From Dipteris shenzhenensis (lineage: Eukaryota; Polypodiophyta; Polypodiopsida; Gleicheniales), in assembly GCA_047967505.1 (NCBI GenBank), contig CM106541.1: a stretch of DNA of 64,000 nucleotides. One strand, written 5' to 3'. The stretch's first letter is position 1. Each line of letters starts with the position of its first letter. A program made the position numbers and the translations under genes. The notes under the pieces are model-generated. The model did no database searches. It saw only the letters and a program-made list of their open reading frames with translations, and was not told the DNA's origin. Positions 21,310 to 33,905 of this stretch are shown here, one piece after another.

Positions 21310-22700
21310 ATCACTTCTTCAAATCTAGTCTCTCCGTCTGGATCTCTGGATGGTTCGGACGTGCCTCCCTAAGAATGAAACAAGTTAGAAAAACTAAGAG
21401 CGTTGATTGTAAGACAATGGTGATACTCAAACGATAACAAAGAGAAATAGGGTATAGCCACATGATGCACTGCCACCTCCCAATCGATATGGAATCCTTC
21501 TTTCTCCCTCTCCTTAAACCATTTCTTGTCTCCAACTCTGAATGTCTTTTTATACTCGTTGTTTGGAGACCTTCCAATCATAGATTCCTATGGATACAAA
21601 TTCAATTAGTTAGATATGAATGACAAGAAATTTGAACGATTGAACATATTATAAATTCATTAGAAGATAAATATATACCTACCACCCATGCCTTGTTGCC
21701 GAGTCTACCACTGTTCTCAAGGTGCAAAGGACCTACGGTCTCCAAGCGTAGCCTCGCCTCCCTCTACAGAGGCTCAAACGCATCTAGATTCTCCTTGTAA
21801 CCCTTCTTTGCTCTCTTCCAATCCTTTGGTTCTGCCCCTTGGCTTGTGCTTACCATCCTTAACAACATCCCTTAATTCATATCTACGAGACCTAAGGAGC
21901 TCCCCCATTTGTGTATGCATGGCATTTCGATCAAACTCATAACCTTTAGGATTTGGAGATTGTCTCTTAAGGGCATCTATGATGGCCTCCTTGGCTTTCT
22001 TGGCCTGTTGTTTCCAAGGTTTGAATATATCATTAGGGAAGTGGGTGCTAACCAACCTCCTCATGTATCTTGTGACTATCTTCTTGTCCTTGTCATGTAT
22101 AACTTCCCCAACGTTGTTCACTCTATAGGATACGTCCTCGGGCAAAACAAAGTCCAAAGGATTTGCGGTGGATGGAGTAGCAGAGTTAGAGAGAGGGATG
22201 GAGTGAGCGCTTAAGGAGCGAGGAGTAAGGGAGCACGTGGTTTTTGGGGTGCTGCGGCCTATGACTGGAGAGGGCAAGGGACCTAACTGGTACTGTGTCT
22301 CATGATATAAGGGAGACTTGGAGGGATGGGCCCTGTGTAGAATCATCTACATCCCTCATGCCACCACAGCACCCTCGACCCTTACTACTCTTTCTAGACC
22401 TACGATGGGTATGCCTAGGTGATGACCCCTTGGAGGGGCCTATAGGGGATGACTATCGAGTAGGTAAAGCCATCGATATCCCTGATCTACGCCCGAGGGG
22501 TATATGAGAGGGAATAGTTGAGGTCCTCTAGGACAAAGAGAGAACAATCTCGTTGCCTTAATGTCACTCATGGATGCGACAAACTCATCGAGACTCCTGA
22601 TGTAGCCATGGGCTGCTAGCAAAGGAGTTTCCCGAGGGGTAGTCGCAAGGGAAGGCCCCTTAGGAGTTGGCCCGTGGGGAGTCCACCCAAGGGTAGTCAT
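21310..22700 (-). pseudogene. tnpA-like gene of the left CACTACAAGAC arm
   Basis: Minus-strand exons run from a Pro/Ser-rich N-terminal part (22700-22440) to LPEDVSYRVNNVGEVIHD, THFPNDIFKPWKQ, AIIDALKRQSPNPKGYEFD and MGELLRSRRYELR (22346-21774). A later exon carries IGRSPNNEYKKTFRVG and KKWFKEREKEGFHIDW (about 21590-21450). Architecture and position match plant En/Spm-type (Transposase_24-like) proteins. Homologous peptides are on the plus strand at 48369-49392. Interrupted by stops and frameshifts. Confidence 0.6.
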
Positions 22701-23050
22701 AGGGCTATGCCCCTAAGGAGTCAGTTGAGTGGAATCGAAGTCTTCTGTAGAGTACAACCCATGACATCTCCTCCTACAAGGGGTCCCATGATCACGGGGT
22801 TTGTTCTCTCTAGACGTGTGACGTGCTGACATGTCCAATTTGGGGGGATTGGACATACACAAACACAAACAAGAAAACAAACACAAACACAAGAGTGGGT
22901 AAGAAACGAAAAAAGTAATAAATACTACACTTTACTTAAAAGACAATCTACTACTTAAAACTCAGGTTCAATTTACTAAAACTATGAAAAGACAATTTAC
23001 TTAATACTTCATCATATATTATCATATATCTCCATAAGTTACAATTACAG

Positions 23051-23200
23051 ATGCATCCAAAAGAGTATTCATATACAAAATTTGGGTCCAAAAGAATGTT
23101 CAGGTACAACGTTTATCTCCAAAAGAATGTTCATATAAAAAATTCTCGCAAAAAGAGTATTCTTATACAAAATTTGTCTCCAAAAGAGATATTCTCCAAA
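23051..23200. repeat. Short tandem repeat, about 37 bp unit
   Basis: Four to five degenerate units containing CCAAAAGAGTATTCATATAC or close variants, alternating with ACAAAATTTG. No coding potential. The unit lies inside the left arm between the tnpA-like N-terminus and a further minus-strand coding remnant (NNPQYLHKLWRDHFG at about 23410-23360). Confidence 0.6.
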
Positions 23201-23649
23201 ATTTCCAAAAGAGAGGAGGAGGTCTACTACTCTACATTACTAGCACTCATACTTTCCTCCTCCTCATGGCTAGATGGGTCAGTGGGACCTCATCTTGCAC
23301 GTCTTCTAATATCTATTGATACTTTTCTTGGACTATCTCTTTGATAGTCTCCTCCTTGTTAATGAGTGCCCCGAAATGGTCTCTCCAAAGCTTGTGGAGA
23401 TACTGTGGGTTGTTTCATGTGACCCTCAAAAAATGCCACTCCTAGTGTGATCGATCTGAACCCTACCCACACGCATGCACTTCGATGTTAAACTTTATCC
23501 AATCTGCATAATGCATAATTTTTTCTACTACATGTGATAGCATAATATTGATGTGATAGAAAAGTATTGATGTCCCGAATGATAGAAACATGGGTAACCA
23601 AGTTGGGGTTTATGGAATACTATCGAGGAGGAGAGCATTCCATTGAATA

Positions 23650-26075
23650 ACGTCATCTATGAGAATCACCATCGATTTCTCCCACCTGATCATCCTAGAT
23701 ATGATGCCCCTTGGAATGAAGTCCCCCCACAATCACGCACCGTGGGAGATTGGATGAGAATTTGGGATTGTTCCACGACTCCTCCACCACTTGGCATGAG
23801 CCGGTAAGGGTTTGTAACTATTGTGTGCTATATTAGCTAGAAATAAAGATTGCCTGGTAACACCAACTTTTGTTTAGATACTCCATCTTTTATCGTTTAC
23901 CATATTGGTCCCACCTCAAGATCAATCACCTGCTTGATCCCATGCAATATATCTTCAAGAATGTGGCATCTACCATTTGGGAGCATTTGAATGGGACATG
24001 AGATTTCGCAGGCATAAGGGAGGATCTACGTACCATAGGGAGGATGCGTGAAGCTTGGCCACAAAAGAGACCAAATGGGCATTTTTTTTTACCTTGTGCA
24101 CCGTGGATGTTATCAAAGCTAGAGATGGCGACGGTGAAGCGTGCTATTACTACAATTCGTACTCTCACTGGATGCATGAGGTGTTTGAAGGGAGCCTTTA
24201 CAAAGAGCAAGAAAAGAGGTGTAGAGAAATTATATGGCTTGAAATCTCATGATTGGCACAAGATGCTCCAAGTAAGTATTTTATGTGCTCAATATCTTTT
24301 TCCTTTCAAATTTGTGAGTGAATAATTATATGCAACTAATCAACCACCTCCTCGTGGGTTCAGTTCATACTACCTCCTAGCATTTCACGTAGTGCATCGA
24401 AGGATGTGAAAGATTGTATTTACAAGATGGGCGAGCTTGTGAGGTACTTTACATGATACAAAATATGATGCGTATGAATGCTCCATGCAAGTTTAAATGC
24501 ATATTGCTAATATGCTGTACTTTTTCATTTCTAGGTATGTGAGCTCAAAGGAAATAGATCCCACCACGCTTGAGCATGCTCCAGTTATGTCAGTGGAGGT
24601 GGTTTGTTTAGTGGAGGAGACATTTCCACGTTCTATTCTTACAAGCCAACTACATCTTATAGTGCATTTGGTGGATGAGATTGCTATATGCAGTACTATA
24701 CATGCACGATGGTTGTTCTTCCTTGAGCGCTTCATGAAGACCTTGAAGGGCTTCGTGAGACAAAATGCAAGACCCGAAGGTAGCATGGCTGAGGGTTGGT
24801 TGGTACAAGAGTCACTTGTATATATTTCTGAGTTTCTTGTCGATGTGGATAGCTCTCTCCCATGACTATGGAGAGATGATGAAGACCTAAGGATGAGCTC
24901 TATTGTGCCTCAAGGGAAAGGACGCAACAAAGTAATAGACACAGAGTTGCATAATAGTATCAACCTCTATTGCATGCTTAATAGTGATGTGATGAAAAGA
25001 TGGGTGACAAGATACGAGTATGCAAAGGCAAGAAGACAAGAAGAAAGGGCCCTCTTTCGTACACACCATGGATCTCGTGTGCCATACCCTCGCTATCTAA
25101 GCGCACTTCCAAAGGATATTCATGTTATTGGCTACTTGATGAAATGGAGAAAGCAGAGAAAGACGAGGGGATGCATATCACAATGGAAGATATGCTAGGG
25201 GATGCATGAGCAAGGTCGGTATATAGAATGTTATACATAAGTTAGGAGCTTTCAATAATTTAGATTGCTTATTTGATTGATTTTTTCTTGGTGTAGTGCA
25301 CTATGTTCAATGCTATATGGTGTGAGGGCAAGCATTTTCGAACACAACGGATTGATGATAAGAGAAACACATAAGATTGCAGCATCATTGCTAGCTTTGA
25401 GGAAGCCAATGGAGCCATGGATGATTATTGTGGCATAATCCAAGATATTATTAACCTTGACTTTCGACGCTTCTTTGTGTATGTTTTGGATATAAAGTGG
25501 TTTAAGGACGTGGTGGAAAGAGGCCCTAATGCAACAATCAAATGCCATGCAAGTGGCTTTGTAACTATTGACTCCACAAAGTTTTGGCAAAGTAGGAAGG
25601 ACACACTAGTACTACCGCAACAATGTGAACAGGTACTATGCACACATATAAAAATACTCGCTTCTAAATATTTGATGCAAGAAAAATAACATGATTGTAT
25701 TTGTGTTTGAATTAGGTTGTCTATCAACCAATGGTGGATAATAATAGATGGTGGCATGTCATACCTATTATGCCACATTCCAAAGTGATGTATAGTACAT
25801 TTACTAATATGGAGCGTATGGAGGATGATCATGGCCATGGACGTGATGATGACCGTGATACGAGAGAGGAGGATGATCATGAGATAGGAGATACAGATAT
25901 TGAGGCCATTACCCGTGAGGACAAGCCTACCATTGGTGATGCTGATTTCGATGAGCACATGAGTAGCACAAGTAGTAGTGGGTTGAATGTATTTGTAGAT
26001 CTAAACACTTGTTTGGATTTTGAAGTAGATAGTTTGGCAAGGGTTGATCTCATTGAGGATGAGATTGAACCATAG
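23650..26075 (+). pseudogene. tnp2-type transposase, C-terminal half, copy A
   Basis: Exons read YENHHRFLPPDHP (tnp2 region), LPYWSHLKINHLLDPM-type sequence near 23900, GCMRCLKGAFTKSKKRG and GLKSHDWHKMLQ (24170-24270). A DUF4218-like stretch follows (EIDPTTLEHAPVMSVEVV, LHLIVHLVDEIAI, FLERFMKTLKGFVRQ, 24540-24870). A DUF4216-like end (TIDSTKFWQSRKDTLVLPQQ, NNRWWHVIPIM) ends with an acidic tail at TAG 26073. This order is that of the plant En/Spm tnp2 protein. It lacks the N-terminal half and has stops, such as TGA near 24863. Confidence 0.75.
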
Positions 26076-26269
26076 CCCATCATTGATATTGGCAAAACTA
26101 TTTTACATATTGTCTCATTCTCCTCACCTCACTTAATTCTTGTATATATGGGCTTGCAAAAAAGCATTGATGTTTTTGTTAAAATTATGTGCTTTGGTAA
26201 TCATGGGCAATGTTTGGAAAGCAATGATGTACACCAAAATCTCACTTTCTGTATTCTCTGGTTTGCATC

Positions 26270-26580
26270 TAAATACGCGTCTAATTCCCGGTGTAAACGT
26301 GCAAATAAACGCGCTAATACACGCGCAAATAGACACGCTGATAAACGCAATGTTAGACGAGCCAGTATTTTCTCAGTTTAGACATGCAAATAGACGTGGT
26401 AATACATGCGCAAATAGACGCGCTGATAAACGCAATGTTAGACGGGCCCGTATTTTCTCAATTTAAATGCGCAAATAGATGAGTTGTTAGATGCGCTATT
26501 AGACGTGCCCGTAATTCCTCTACTCAAGGAACACCTATAGACGCGCCTGCTATTTTGCACATCTACCAAGCACGTCTTAA
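26270..26580. repeat. GACGCG motif array, tnp2-side end of copy A
   Basis: Many copies of TAGACGCG and its reverse complement, with variants GACGTG, GATGCG and GACACG that look like CpG decay. An approximately 86-bp unit is tandemly repeated (near 26323 and 26409). It lies between the transposase stop and the terminal inverted repeat, as subterminal repeats do. Confidence 0.75.
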
Positions 26581-26598
26581 TTGCTTTGTGTTATTGTG

Positions 26599-28960
26599 AC
26601 ACGGTGTCATCTTGGGCCACTCAATATATTAAGGATATAACCACACGGTATCTGGTCATACTGCATCGTAATTTCCTAGTCAACAAGTCACCTTCGATCG
26701 GTGGAAAAAATCGTGTTTTTTGCGTTTAGAATGTGAAGATGACTTTCTAAAAATAAAAGTATGTGTTTTGTTTTTTAAAACCTTTTTAAATCCCTAGAGA
26801 ACCTCAATTTTGGCCATGATGATGAGATAGAGAAATAAAGAAGAATTGAATGCACTTGATAATGAGAATTTTGAGAGTGGTAATGATGAGGATGTAAAGA
26901 GTGATGGAGAGGATAGTAATGATGCCTCATAGGATGATGGTGTATCACATCATTACATTAAAAGATGACAAAAACTACTACAAGTAGGAAACCTTAATGT
27001 TATGTTTGCTTTTGATATTTTTTATAAATCCAATTTAAAGAGAATATAAACAAATTTCTAAAGTCTTTCTAAGCAACATACATTTGTAAACTCATAACTT
27101 CAAAAAGATTTATTGATGCTTTGTGAGAGCATCAATGAAGTGGTGGACGTTGGAAGTGCTCCAAAATCAGCTCTTCCTATCTTACCAATATGGAAGGACA
27201 GGATGCGTCAATTTTACGAGCAAAAACCTATGAGCAAGTTTATCCGAGCATGTTTTTCAAGAGATTTAAAAAAATGTATTTCTTTAGGAAACAATGTTTT
27301 TACACTTTTACTTTCACTAGAACTAGATCCCTTTATCATAAAAACATACAGAGTAGTCACTCATTCATTTTTACACAACATAATTTTCTTATTTAGAGAC
27401 ATCCCTTTGTACCCCTGTTATTACCTTAAAAAAGTGTTGATTCCTTTAAGAAACATCCCTCATAATCACTCTCAATATAATAATACTATGCATAGATAAT
27501 TACTTATTAACACATTTATATCATATGGCAATATCTTTTTAGTGTTTTTATAGCATAAATAACAAGATATTTATGGACATGTTTCTAAAGAAGTTTAAAT
27601 TACTATAAATAAGTATTAACTTGGGCTTATATATCACTCTCATAAAATACATGTAATATTTAATACTATATATGCAAGATTTTTCAAAATATAACTCCAT
27701 AGATGTGCTCAAAGGGGCCTTGGGAGACCTGCTTCAAAGGGGTTTCGCTGGCGAAACTACGTGGATGACTTGCTTCAATGAGTTTTCTTTGAAGAAACCC
27801 TTTCATGAAGATAGGTTGAGAGAGGGTTTTCAATGTCACCCCCTATTAAGTAAAAGTTGTAAGAAGGATCATAAGGGAATTTTCATAGAGAAGTCTACTC
27901 TACATGTGGGTTTCTTCAAAAGCCATCCCATTATGCTCTCACCACTCCTAAAGATTCACCTAAAGATTTTGTTATAAAATAGGCATTGCTATAATACTTT
28001 GCATATGTCTAAGTGAAACTATGTTTTCTTTTGGTCGATTTTTTCCATATTTATGCATAGTTGGAAGCTTTTTTTTCCCTTCGCTCGGACGCTCGAAAGA
28101 TTTCACTCAGAAAATGCTCGTCCTTTGGAAGGACACACCTCTAGAGCACTTCTTTCTTCTTCAATTCCCACTACATCTATTCTGAATGCTCAAATTTTAA
28201 CTGGTCAAGAACATATTAATGATTATATTCGACAGGATACCTAGGATGAGGATTTAGTGGGGATTGAGGAAGAGGAGACAAAGGCATGGAGATTAAGAGA
28301 GGAGAAGAGATAAGGAAAGGAGTTCAGGTATCACAGAGATGAGTTCTTCCGGCATGGTTGCCTTGGTGAAATGGGGAGCTCATTCGATGCGGTGTTTGTC
28401 ATTCGACAAAACCCTACGTATTTTCCATTCAGTACAAAGGAAATTCTAACCCTACTGAATAGGTGAATGACAAAGTGATGATGGCCATTTTAAGGTTTGA
28501 TTCAAAATCTCAAATGTCTTGATACTTCAATAAGTGTCTTGAATCTAATAAGCTAATGTTCATTTATTTTCAGATGTAGTGTGACCATAACACTGTCATC
28601 TACATCAATACAAATCTGTCTATGTATGCCTAATTCTGTTGAAGTAGAGGAGATTCATTGTGTACCTCCAATGCAAGAACGGGAGACTCAATCAGAACTT
28701 GGACTTCAAGATCCATTCTACACCAACAAAATCACACCCCACATGAAGCACCAACAGAATCACAACATCCACACAAAGCTCCACAACCTTTACATGAAGC
28801 ACCATAGCCTTTACTGAAGTGCAATATGATTCCACTCCATTTCCAAGAATCTAGATGGTTGTACTATGAAGTAATCATGCATGGCCTTATTCTTGTAAGA
28901 TAAAGAAAATGTATATACATGACGAGCATTTGCTCATGATGTTCAAGGAGGATAGAAAGT
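26599..28960. other. AT-rich spacer without a recognisable gene
   Basis: Between copy A and copy B. Short open stretches occur (27113-27499 plus strand, 28053-28244 plus strand), but none shows a domain, splice-linked partner or copy elsewhere in the window. 26599-26800 follows the copy A terminus directly and may contain the pre-insertion target. Confidence 0.6.
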
Positions 28961-28979
28961 CACAACAAGACAAAGCACC

Positions 28980-29225
28980 CATAGACGTGCACACAGACGC
29001 GTTTACTAAACCAAATAAAAAACTTACGGGCGCGTCTATTTTCGTGTCTGGAGACCCGCATCTACCAGCGTGTTTATATAGCAGATACACGCACGTACAG
29101 ATGCACATTTTAGATACTTAAATAGACACTCTTATAAACGCATTTATACATGCAAAAATAGACGCTTGTCGAACAGACAGACGCGTATATAGACGCATTT
29201 ATAGACGCACTGATAGATGCACCTT
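28980..29225. repeat. GACGCG motif array, tnpA-side end of copy B
   Basis: Repeated AGACGCGT, ATAGACGC and decayed forms on both strands, directly inside the left terminus. Counterpart in copy D at 56740-57025. Confidence 0.75.
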
Positions 29226-29339
29226 ATTATATATATTTTTTAATTTACAGAATGCATTTTAATTACAATTCCAAATAAAACATTACAACTCCAAAACACA
29301 ATAAAATTGAAAGCTCAAAAAGTGCTTGTATATACATAT

Positions 29340-29480
29340 AGCACGAAGCTAAGCCACGTCATGTGGCTTTAAGTACAAAAAATAAGGAAGCTAAGCCACA
29401 TCATGTGGCTTCAAGTACAAAAAATAAGAGAAGTGTATATACAAGAGGCACGAAGCCAAGCCAATGGCTTTAAGTACAAA
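29340..29480 (-). repeat. Hairpin-containing repeats in the tnpA 3' region of copy B
   Basis: Three units of about 50 bp contain AAGCCAC-ATGA-GTGGCTT type inverted repeats followed by AAGTACAAAAAATAAG (plus strand). The same repeats occur twice in copy D at 56455-56550. They lie just after the tnpA coding end, so they probably belong to its 3' untranslated or polyadenylation region. Confidence 0.6.
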
Positions 29481-29559
29481 AAAGAGTAGCTAGCACTACT
29501 TCTACGACTAATCTATGTTCTCCAGCACAACAACACAGCACAACAACACAAAGCAACTA

Positions 29560-29830
29560 TAGACGCGCTTGGTAGACGCGCAAAATAGCGGGCGCGTCTA
29601 TAGGCATTGCTTTAGTAGAGAAATTATGGGCGCATCTAAATGCACGTCTAAACGCTCGTCTATTTGCGCGTAAATCACCGCGTCTATTTGCACGTTTGAC
29701 CTGGGAAAATATGGGCCCGTCTAACATCCCATTTATTAGCGCATCTATTTGCGTGTGTATTTGCGCGTTTATTTGTGCGTTTACACTGAGAATCAGACGC
29801 GCATTTAGACGTGTAAATAGACGCGCTCCA
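29560..29830. repeat. GACGCG motif array of copy N
   Basis: Dense AGACGCG and CGCGTCTA units just inside the N terminus, including GGGCGCGTCTATAGG. Same position and type as in copies A, B and D on the tnp2 side. Confidence 0.75.
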
Positions 29831-29993
29831 GAGAATACAGAAAGTGAGATTTTGGTGTACATCATTGCTTTCCAAACATTGCCCATGATTACCAAAGCAC
29901 ATAATTTTTTGCAAGCCCACATATACAAGAATTAAGTGAGATGAGGAGAATGAGACAATATGTAAAATAGTTTTGCCAATATCAGTTGTGGGG

Positions 29994-32160
29994 CTACGGT
30001 TCAATCTCATCCTCAATGAGATCAACCCTTACCAAACTATCTACTTCAAAATCCAAACAAGTGTTTAGATCTACAAATACATTCAACCCACTACTACTTG
30101 TGCCACTCATGTGCTCATCAAAATCAGCATCTCCAATGGTAGGCTCGTCCTCACGGGTAATGGCCTCAATATCTATATCTCCTATCTCATGATCATCCTT
30201 CTCTCTTGTATCACGGTCATCATCACGTCTATGGCCATGATCATCCTCCATACGCTCCATATTAGTAAATGTACTATACATCACTTTGGAATGTGGCATA
30301 ATAGGTATGACATGCCACCATCTATTATTATCCACCATTGGTTGATAGACAACCTAATTCAAACACAAATACAATCATGTTACTTTTCTTGCATCAAATA
30401 TTTAAAAGCGAGTATTTTTATGTGTGTGCACAGTACCTGTTCACATTGTTGCGGTAGTACTAGTGTGTCCTTCCTACTTTGCCAAAACTTTGTGGAGTCA
30501 ATAGTTACAAAGCCACTTGCATGGCATTTGATTGTTGCATTAGGGCCTCTTTCCACCACGTCCTTAAACCACTTTACATCCAAAACATACACAAAGAAGC
30601 GTCGAAAGTCAAGCATAATGATATCTTGGATTATGCCACAATAATCATCCATGGCTCCATTGGCTCCCTCAAAGCTAGCAATGACGCCGCAATCTTGTGT
30701 GTTTCTCTTATCATCAATCCGTTGTGTTCGAAAATGCTCGCCCTCACACCATATAGCATTGAACATAGTGCACTACACCAAGAAAAAATCAATTAAATAA
30801 GCAATCTAAATTATAAAAAGCTCCTAACTTATGCATAACATTCTATATACCGACCTTGCTCATGCATCCCCTAGCATACTCCCATTCTTCCATTGTGATA
30901 TGCATCCCCTCATCTTTCTCTGCTTTCTCCATTTCATCAAGTAGCCAATCCACATGAATATCCTTTGGAAGTGCTCTTAGATGCTGAGGGTATGGCACAC
31001 GAGATCCGTGGTGTGTACGAAAGAGGGCCCTTTCAGCTTCTTATCTTCTTGCCTTTGCATCCTCATATCTTGTCACCCATCTTTTCATCACATCACTATT
31101 AAGCACGCAAAAGAGGTTGATACTATTATGCAACTCCGTGTCTATTACTTTGTTGCGTCCTTTTCCTTGAGGCACAATAGAGGTCATCCTTAGGTCTTCA
31201 TCATCTCTCCATAGCCGTGGGAGAGAGCTATCCACATCAACAAGAAACTCAGAAATATATACAAGTGACTCTTGTACCAACCAACCCTCGGCCATGCTAC
31301 CTTCGGGTCTTGCATTTTGTCTCACGAAGCCCTTCAAGTCTTCATGAAGCGCTCGAGGAAGAACAACCATCGTGCATGTATAGTATCACATATAGCAATC
31401 TCATCCACCAAATGTACTATGAGATGTAGTTGGCTTGTGAGAATAGAACGTGGAAATGTCTCCTCCACTAAATAAACCACCTCCACTGACATAACTCGAG
31501 CATTCTCAAGCATGGTGGGATCTATTTCCTTTGAGCTCACATACCTCACAAGCTCGCCCATCTTGTAAATACAATCTTTCACGTCCTTCGATGCACTACG
31601 TGAAATGCTATTAGGTAGTATGAACTGAACCCGCGAGGAGGTGGTTGATTAGTTGCTTATAGCTATTCACTCACAAATTTGAAAGGAAAAAGATATTATG
31701 CATATAAAATACTTACTTGGAGCATCTTGTGCCAATCATGAGATTTCAAGCCATATAATTGCTCTACACCTCTTTTCTTGCTCTTTGTAAAGGCTCCCTT
31801 CAAACACCTCATGCATCCAGTGGGAGTACGAATTGTAGTAATAGCACGCTTCACCGTCGCCATCTCTAGCTTTGATAACATCCATGATGCACGAGGTAAA
31901 AAAACACGCCCATTTGGTCTCTCTTGAGGCCAAGCTTCACGCATCCTCCCTGTGGTACGTAGATCCTCCCTTATGCCTGCTGAATCTTGTGTCCCATTCA
32001 AATGCTCCCAAATGGTAGATGCCACATTCTTGAAGATATGCATGGGATCAAGCAGGTGATTGATCTTGAGGTGGGACCAATATGGTAAACGATAAAAGAT
32101 GGAGTATCTAAACAAAAGTTGGTGTTACCAGGCAATCTTTATTTCTAGCTAATATAGCAC
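29994..32160 (-). pseudogene. tnp2-type transposase, C-terminal half, copy N
   Basis: Read on the minus strand: the exon with IFYRLPYWSHLKINHLLDPM (32115-31700), a DUF4218-like block (31582-31041: EIDPTMLENARVMSVEVV, LHLIVHLVDEIAI, GSMAEGWLVQESLVY), a linker, and a DUF4216-like block (30766-30380, TIDSTKFWQSRKDT). The acidic tail ends at 29994. This is the least damaged version of the C-terminal half in the window, but the N-terminal exons and promoter are absent. Confidence 0.75.
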
Positions 32161-32213
32161 ACAATAGTTACAAACCCTTACCGGCTCATGCCAAGTGGTG
32201 GAGGAGTCGTGGT

Positions 32214-33665
32214 CCTCGCTCCCTTCCATGCTCCCTTCTGCGCTCCCTTCTATGCCTCCTTTCTCGTCTTCCTCGTCGTCTTGTGCACGGGCCTATAAAC
32301 AAGGGACAACATATATCAACGTATGAAAAATCAAATCTTTACTTATAATTTTGGCATTATTTAATTACTTTCAAATACCTCGGGGGCCGCTCCAGTAGCC
32401 CGGGTATACTGCTCCTCAGTAATCAACCCATCATCATAGAAGTGCCTCCATGTATCTCCTCTGCGATGGTGATGGTGGTAGGCTGTCTCCACAGGAGTAG
32501 GGTATCTGCCCACGATCTCAAGCTGCAAGACGACACAATTTGCGGAGGGATTAGTACAAAGAAACAACCTCCTTATAAACTACATAAGCAATATAATTTG
32601 AGATCGATACTTACAAATTGGGCCTCCCATGATTCAACACCCCCTGCTCCAAAATGCACGCTTCCATATTCCTCCATCTGGATCCTTCGTGCCTTCACGT
32701 GCTGCAGACTGGTGGGGTCCTCCCTCGCTGACTTCATTGCTTTCTTCCACTCATGCTTGTGAGCGGTGTGGGGCGGGCCCCTTGGTGGTTGACCTCCCTC
32801 AAGCCTAGCAAGCTCCGCTAGTGCCTGCCTCTTAAATAAGCGAAGATCTTTTATTGCCAAGTATCGTAACAATCTTTGACTTGGCCCATTTATCTGTGAA
32901 CTGGCGATTGGGGGGGTTAGGATACCTAGAGCGAACAGCGGCGAGGGTCTCATCAGCCAACCTCTTTGGCTGGTCTTTGAAGTGGATAAAGCAATCTCTG
33001 TAATTGTTAGCAATTACAGAGCGCATGAAGGCCATGATGTCCTTCCCCCGCACATCCATCAAGATGCCTCCTGTCTGAGTGATGTCATAGAATATCGTAC
33101 CATCACTCGGAGGCACATCTAAATCATCTGAATCCTCATGGTCCCCACTGCCACCCCTCCCAAAGCACTGTGCCATGCATCCCCCACCGCTCTCCTTGCT
33201 ACTACGCCTGCTACCATGTCGTGTCGAGCTCGTATGCTGGCCACTCATAGCTGGAGACTGCACGGGACTACGCTGACCACTCGTAGCTGGAGAATCGAGT
33301 CTCGACTGCACAGGAGTACGTCGACAACTCTGCGAGACAGAAGGACCTCCTGACGGCATGGGGGAAGGGCCATAAGATGGCATGAAAGAAGGGGCATAAG
33401 ATAGCATGGGGGAAGGGGCATGAGACGGCATGGGAGATGGGCCTGCGTTGTGTAGCCGGCTGGACTGTGCTGACTCCACTAGGGAGATCTCAGCTGGTGT
33501 GGGGTGGTTTGGAGTCTGTAGTGCCGATTCCTGAGGAGTGTTTAGAGTACCTGTCATATACATGTATAATTCCGCAGGACTATGAGGGTGCTCTAAAAGG
33601 TTATCTAAGTCCTTCCAAATAGAATCCCGAGGATCAGGTGAGCTAGAAGCACTTCCTGGCCACAT
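32214..33665 (-). pseudogene. tnpA-like En/Spm protein gene, copy B
   Basis: Start ATG at 33665 follows an acceptor (TTTTTTCCAG). Exon 1 runs to a GTAAGT donor after 32615, exon 2 is 32522-32369, and exon 3 starts at 32292 and is cut by copy N at 32214. Exon 1 encodes MWPGSASS, Pro/Ser-rich repeats of SPMPSYAP, a Ser/Arg segment, an acidic DDLDVPPSDG stretch, then MAFMRSVIANNYRDCF, IRSRYPNPP-type sequence and HKHEWKKAMKSAREDP. Exon 2 has VGRYPTPVETAYHHHHRRG. This fits the plant Ptta/En/Spm (Transposase_24-like) proteins that bind transposon ends. A 4-bp insertion near 32830 breaks the frame relative to copy D. Confidence 0.7.
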
Positions 33666-33739
33666 GTTGAACTGGAAAAAAGAAAAAAAATCTATTACTG
33701 ATGAGCTGTGAAGAAAGGGGAAGGGAAGAGAGAATCGGG

Positions 33740-33905
33740 TTACTATCGGAGCGCGTCTATAGACGCGTCTATTTTTGCGTATAACAGTGCGTCTATAGAT
33801 GCGGCTATCTATATCTGCAAACAGCCTAGACGCGTGTTTAGATGCGCCTGTAGACGCGATTTTAGACGCGCTCTGAGACGCGCCTATAGATGCGCTTCGA
33901 TAGAC
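33740..33905. repeat. GACGCG motif array inside the tnpA 5' intron, copy B
   Basis: GCGCGTCTATAGACGCGTCT-type units occur between a donor (GTAAGT, minus strand, G at 34082) and the acceptor just before the tnpA ATG. Counterpart in D at 54690-54870. Confidence 0.7.

Larger units (their letters stand above)
20621..23640 (-). mobile_element. CACTA-superfamily arm with CACTACAAGAC terminus (left arm)
   Basis: The terminus CACTACAAGACATGGGC at 20621 is a textbook CACTA inverted repeat end. Inside it come subterminal repeats, a conserved TTTGTGG..GGATGGG block, then exons of a tnpA-like gene reading toward the terminus (minus strand). The same series occurs in the opposite orientation at 48176-49955. 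The far side of the element is not present: at about 23641 the sequence changes to a copy of a different CACTA family. The inner limit is set only by that change. Confidence 0.7.
23641..26598 (+). mobile_element. CACTA copy A: 3' half of a CACAACAA-type element
   Basis: It begins abruptly in the middle of a tnp2 exon (the shared sequence starts at ATTGAATAA) and runs through the transposase C-terminal exons, the motif array and a right terminus TTGCTTTGTGTTATTGTG ending at 26598. The terminus is the reverse of CACAACAACACAAAGCAA with one change. There is no left end, so this is a truncated copy embedded next to the left CACTACAAGAC arm. Confidence 0.75.
29538..32213 (-). mobile_element. CACTA copy N: truncated element nested in copy B
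   Basis: The terminus CACAACAACACAAAGCAAC starts at 29538, preceded by a 12-base partial repeat of itself at 29525-29536. Then come the motif array, the transposase C-terminal half on the minus strand, and an abrupt end at GAGTCGTGG (about 32213), where copy B tnpA exon 3 continues. In copy D the flanking pieces TTCTCCA and the tnpA end are contiguous, which proves insertion. The second terminus of N is missing. Confidence 0.75.

Noticed and set aside
26270-26580. Regular short repeats resembling a CRISPR array or satellite
   Set aside because: Units are degenerate, in both orientations and unequally spaced, always beside a transposon terminus or promoter. They are subterminal transposon motifs in a plant genome.
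27113-28250. Possible host gene between copies A and B
   Set aside because: Open stretches are AT-rich and unconnected, with no recognisable motif; kept only as spacer.
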